A DNA stretch of 9,430 nt from Bacteroidales bacterium UBA3543 (GTDB taxonomy: Bacteria; Bacteroidota; Bacteroidia; Bacteroidales; UBA932). The stretch spans positions 1 through 9,430 of the forward strand of contig DFOK01000078.1 in the NCBI GenBank assembly GCA_002376715.1, in the 5' to 3' direction. A program made the position numbers and the translations under genes. Shown in pieces: positions 7,319 to 9,430 of the stretch (position 1 is its first letter; each line of letters begins with the position of its first letter). Below the pieces are notes generated by a model, which saw only the letters and a list, made by a program, of their open reading frames with translations, was not told the origin of the DNA and searched no databases.

Positions 7319-9145
7319 TTATGTAAAGGCCTGCAGCTCGCAAAGATGCGAGTAAAGACCATGGTTATTAATCAATGTATCATGATCACCTCGCTCAACT
7401 ATTATACCATTCTGCAGCACGATGATTTCATCTGCGTGGCGAATGGTGGAGAGGCGGTGAGCAATTACCAATGAGGTACGGTATTTCATAAGATTGGAAA
7501 GCGCTTCCTGCACTAATCTCTCGCTTTCTGTATCAAGTGCAGAGGTGGCTTCATCGAGGATGAGGATCGGAGGATTTTTCAGCACAGCCCGAGCAATGGC
7601 TATTCTCTGTCTTTGACCTCCGGATAGTTTAGTTCCTCTATCTCCAATATTTGTTTGATAACCCTGTTCCGTTTGTAGTATAAACTCGTGTGCATTTGCG
7701 ATTTTCGCCGCATCTTCTATCTGCTCCTGCGTAACATTTTCCATACCGAAGGAGATGTTGTTGGCTATGGAGTCATTGAAAAGAATAGGCTCCTGGGTTA
7801 CTATGCCCATCTGTGATATGAGATCCGTGATCTTATACCTTCGGATATCTACCCCGTCGAGTTCAATGGAGCCCCCGGTAACATCCCAAAATCTGGGTAA
7901 GAGGTCAGCCAAAGTGGATTTACCGGCGCCAGAAGGGCCTACGATTGCCACCATCTTCCCTTTTGGAATGATAAAGGAGATTTCTTTGAGTACGGGTTCA
8001 TCCGTATAACGGAAGGAGACGTTTCTATACTCTATTGAATGCCTAAATGAAGTAAGCGGCAGGGGATCGGGGTCTTCTTTAATATCGGAGGAAGCGTCCA
8101 GAATCTCAAAAATCCTCTCTCCGGAGACAATTCCTTTCTGCACCGCTGCAAAGGAGTTGGCCATCGCTTTTGCTGGTTCCAGCACCTTCCAGTAAAAGCC
8201 GATATAAACTATGAATTGCGGCCACGTCATCCCCAGATTACCGTTGAAATTGAGCCATCCGCCGTAGAAGAGCACCAGCGCGGCTATGGAGATGCCGAGA
8301 AACTCCGAAGTCGGCGAGGCTAGTTCTTGTCTGTTGGAAACCTGTCTGCTCACCTTACGATGGCGCTCATTGTAGCGTTCAAAGCGTTTTTCAACATATT
8401 TCCGGGCATTGAAGGCTTTGATTATTCTCGATCCGGATATAGCTTCCTCATATTGGCTGAGAATCTGTCCCATTAACGACTGGGTCTCCACCGAGTCTCT
8501 TCGAAGTTTGCGGGTTATGCGGGTAACTATCAACGCAGAGATCGGCAGGGCTATAAGTGAAACTGCAGTCAGACGCGGAGACATATAAAATAACATGGCA
8601 AGAAAACCCACCACAAGAAGCGGCTCCCTGAACATCACATGAAAGCTGCTGGCAACGCTATTCTGCACCTCATTGACATCATTTGAAATGCTCGATAGGA
8701 TGTCTCCTTTTTTTCTGTTGTTAAAATAACCTATATCCAGGGAGGCAATCTTACTGTAAAGGTCCCTCCGGATATTCTTCATCAGGCTGGTTTTCATACT
8801 TACCAGTATCCTCTGTGAAAAATATCTGCACACATCGGAGAAGAAACAGGCTACAATCAGCGAAAGCGAAACAAATAGCAAAGCCTTAACCACTCCGCCG
8901 GAGGCGGCTATTGAGGAGAGAAAATAAGAAAACAGATCGTTGACATATTGGATGGAAAACGAAAACTCAGGCCTTGCCACTGTTTGTGGAATCGTATCGG
9001 ATTCGAACAGCACAGTCAGAAAGGGACCGAGAAGGGCATAATTTGCGATACCGAATATCACGGAGAAGATCGATAAGGCCAGATAACCGGGCCAGTACCT
9101 TCTCCAGGGCTTCGCATATGCCAGTATTCTCTTAAAAGTTTCCAT
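7319..9145 (-). CDS. ABC exporter, fused permease and ATPase, MsbA-like
   Basis: Half-transporter expected to work as a homodimer in the inner membrane, moving a lipid or other hydrophobic substrate. The 608-residue product has an ABC type-1 exporter membrane domain (helices near 20-45, 85-105, 170-190, 190-208, 282-300 and 308-325) and a C-terminal nucleotide-binding domain from about 370. The ATPase is complete: Walker A GPSGAGKST at 403-411 (Lys409), Q-loop Gln451, signature LSGGQ at 507-511, Walker B ILILDE with Asp531 and catalytic Glu532, D-loop SALD at 535-538, and H-loop His563. Length and layout match MsbA, the lipid A/phospholipid flippase, but by eye this cannot be told from other exporters of the class, including drug or peptide exporters. 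It is the first gene of the four-gene cluster; the ATG at 9145 has two possible -7 elements just upstream and no Shine-Dalgarno. Confidence 0.93.
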   Translation of the reverse strand: METFKRILAYAKPWRRYWPGYLALSIFSVIFGIANYALLGPFLTVLFESDTIPQTVARPEFSFSIQYVNDLFSYFLSSIAASGGVVKALLFVSLSLIVACFFSDVCRYFSQRILVSMKTSLMKNIRRDLYSKIASLDIGYFNNRKKGDILSSISNDVNEVQNSVASSFHVMFREPLLVVGFLAMLFYMSPRLTAVSLIALPISALIVTRITRKLRRDSVETQSLMGQILSQYEEAISGSRIIKAFNARKYVEKRFERYNERHRKVSRQVSNRQELASPTSEFLGISIAALVLFYGGWLNFNGNLGMTWPQFIVYIGFYWKVLEPAKAMANSFAAVQKGIVSGERIFEILDASSDIKEDPDPLPLTSFRHSIEYRNVSFRYTDEPVLKEISFIIPKGKMVAIVGPSGAGKSTLADLLPRFWDVTGGSIELDGVDIRRYKITDLISQMGIVTQEPILFNDSIANNISFGMENVTQEQIEDAAKIANAHEFILQTEQGYQTNIGDRGTKLSGGQRQRIAIARAVLKNPPILILDEATSALDTESERLVQEALSNLMKYRTSLVIAHRLSTIRHADEIIVLQNGIIVERGDHDTLINNHGLYSHLCELQAFT

Positions 9146-9157
9146 CTATTACTGATG

Positions 9158-9189
9158 CAAAAATAGTGTTATCTTACAAAGATACTAAA
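9158..9189 (-). promoter_or_regulatory. Possible promoter for the ABC-exporter operon
   Basis: On the - strand a -7-like element TATTTTTG lies at 9165-9158, with TTTA (one base off TTTG) at 9189-9186, spaced 20 nt. A second exact -7 match, TATCTTTG at 9184-9177, has no good -33 partner at 19-21 nt. The first would leave a leader of under 10 nt before the ATG at 9145; the second about 25 nt. One of the two is probably real, but I cannot decide which. Confidence 0.4.
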
Positions 9190-9230
9190 AAATAGTTAGG
9201 AGGTCCGAGTTCAATACTCAATATTCAAAC

Positions 9231-9271
9231 AACCCGAGCCTAAAAGTACAAATACTTTCTAGACTCAGGTT
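9231..9271 (-). other. Imperfect inverted repeat / RNA hairpin upstream of the ABC operon
   Basis: The arms are about 9231-9249 and 9254-9271 around a 4-nt loop (TTTG on the - strand). As - strand RNA about 18 pairs form, including three G-U wobbles, with one bulged A. On the + strand the three wobble positions become A-C mismatches, so the fold favours a - strand transcript. No T-run follows, so it does not look like an intrinsic terminator. It lies upstream of the predicted operon promoters, so it would be transcribed only by read-through or as its own RNA. Confidence 0.5.
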
Positions 9272-9293
9272 ATTTAAAGCGTATTAGACAATT

Positions 9294-9349
9294 GTACCCC
9301 GCAACCCGTAACCCGTAACTCGTACCCCGCAACCCGCAACCCGCAACTG
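9294..9349 (+). repeat. Heptamer repeat array, 8 units
   Basis: Eight contiguous 7-nt units with no interruption, consensus G(T/C)A(A/C)CCC: units starting GTACCCC, GCAACCC and GTAACCC and ending in GCAACTG. It abuts the terminator hairpin at 9350-9373 and lies in the gap between the right-edge gene and the ABC exporter. Orientation is opposite to the array at 3569-3603, and 9314-9331 matches that array exactly over 18 nt. No spacer structure is present, so it is not a CRISPR array. Confidence 0.85.
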
Positions 9350-9373
9350 AAAAGGCGACCGTAGTCGCCTTTT
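9350..9373 (-). terminator. Intrinsic terminator of the right-edge gene
   Basis: A perfect 10-bp stem (AAAAGGCGAC at 9350-9359 with its complement at 9364-9373) closes a 4-nt loop and ends in a run of four T on the - strand. It begins two bases after the stop codon of the - strand gene at 9376. Because the stem carries A-runs on one side and T-runs on the other, it could also work in the + direction. Confidence 0.8.
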
Positions 9374-9375
9374 CA

Positions 9376-9430
9376 TTACTCTTCTTCAGGAACTATACGG
9401 ATGAGCTCCACTTTGAATTTCAAAGTCTCG
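9376..9430 (-). CDS. C-terminal end of a gene, possibly FKBP-type peptidyl-prolyl isomerase
   Basis: Only the last 17 codons and stop are in the window: ETLKFKVELIRIVPEEE followed by TAA at 9378-9376. A coding end is supported by the terminator placed directly after the stop. The pattern L-x-F-x-V-E-L-x-x-I resembles the final beta strand of FKBP-type isomerases, which speed proline isomerisation during protein folding. The match is short, so the function is tentative; the rest of the gene runs off the right edge. Confidence 0.5.
   Translation of the reverse strand, partial: ETLKFKVELIRIVPEEE

Noticed and set aside
9294..9349. Possible CRISPR array
   Set aside because: The units are 7 nt, contiguous and degenerate, with no spacers, and no cas genes are present.
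1..9430. Defence island, prophage, insertion sequence or biosynthetic cluster
   Set aside because: All genes belong to housekeeping or common envelope families; no transposase, integrase, tRNA gene, or abrupt shift in composition was noticed.

Overview
The window reads as an ordinary, gene-dense piece of chromosome from a member of the Bacteroidota, probably Bacteroidales. Three things point there: a promoter ahead of asnS that fits the Bacteroidota pattern (TTTG, 20-nt spacer, TAnnTTTG), the lack of clear Shine-Dalgarno sequences before the starts, and the gene set (Bacillus/TAB5-type alkaline phosphatase, small TonB-like protein, CtpA-type S41 protease with a membrane anchor). No species assignment is possible from the sequence alone.

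Layout. The left part (1-3565) runs on the + strand: the 3' end of an alkaline phosphatase gene, then a promoter, then asnS (asparaginyl-tRNA synthetase), udk (uridine kinase) 18 nt later, and a TonB-like energy-transducer protein whose start overlaps the udk stop by one base. The right part (3610-9145) is a tight four-gene - strand cluster, in order of transcription: an MsbA-like ABC exporter, an acyl-CoA synthetase-like adenylating enzyme, a dCMP-deaminase-family enzyme and an S41 carboxy-terminal processing protease. The gaps are 9, 13 and 12 nt, so this is almost certainly one operon. The two blocks converge at 3566-3609. At the right edge the last 17 codons of another - strand gene (FKBP-like ending, tentative) are visible, followed by a near-perfect intrinsic terminator.

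How the genes fit together. The + strand cluster joins translation, pyrimidine salvage and an envelope protein; it looks like co-transcription more than a pathway. The - strand operon has an envelope/lipid flavour (lipid-type exporter, fatty-acid activation, periplasmic protease) with a nucleotide enzyme inserted.

Noteworthy non-coding structure. Short arrays of a degenerate heptamer, consensus G(T/C)A(A/C)CCC, lie at both ends of the - strand operon: 3569-3603 between the convergent genes and 9294-9349 upstream of the ABC gene. They are in opposite orientations and share an 18-nt exact match. The 230-bp gap at 9146-9375 also holds a long imperfect hairpin (9231-9271) that pairs better as a - strand RNA. 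I found no RNA genes, CRISPR arrays, insertion sequences, defence genes or prophage genes, and no convincing new multi-gene system; the heptamer arrays and the hairpin are the best leads.
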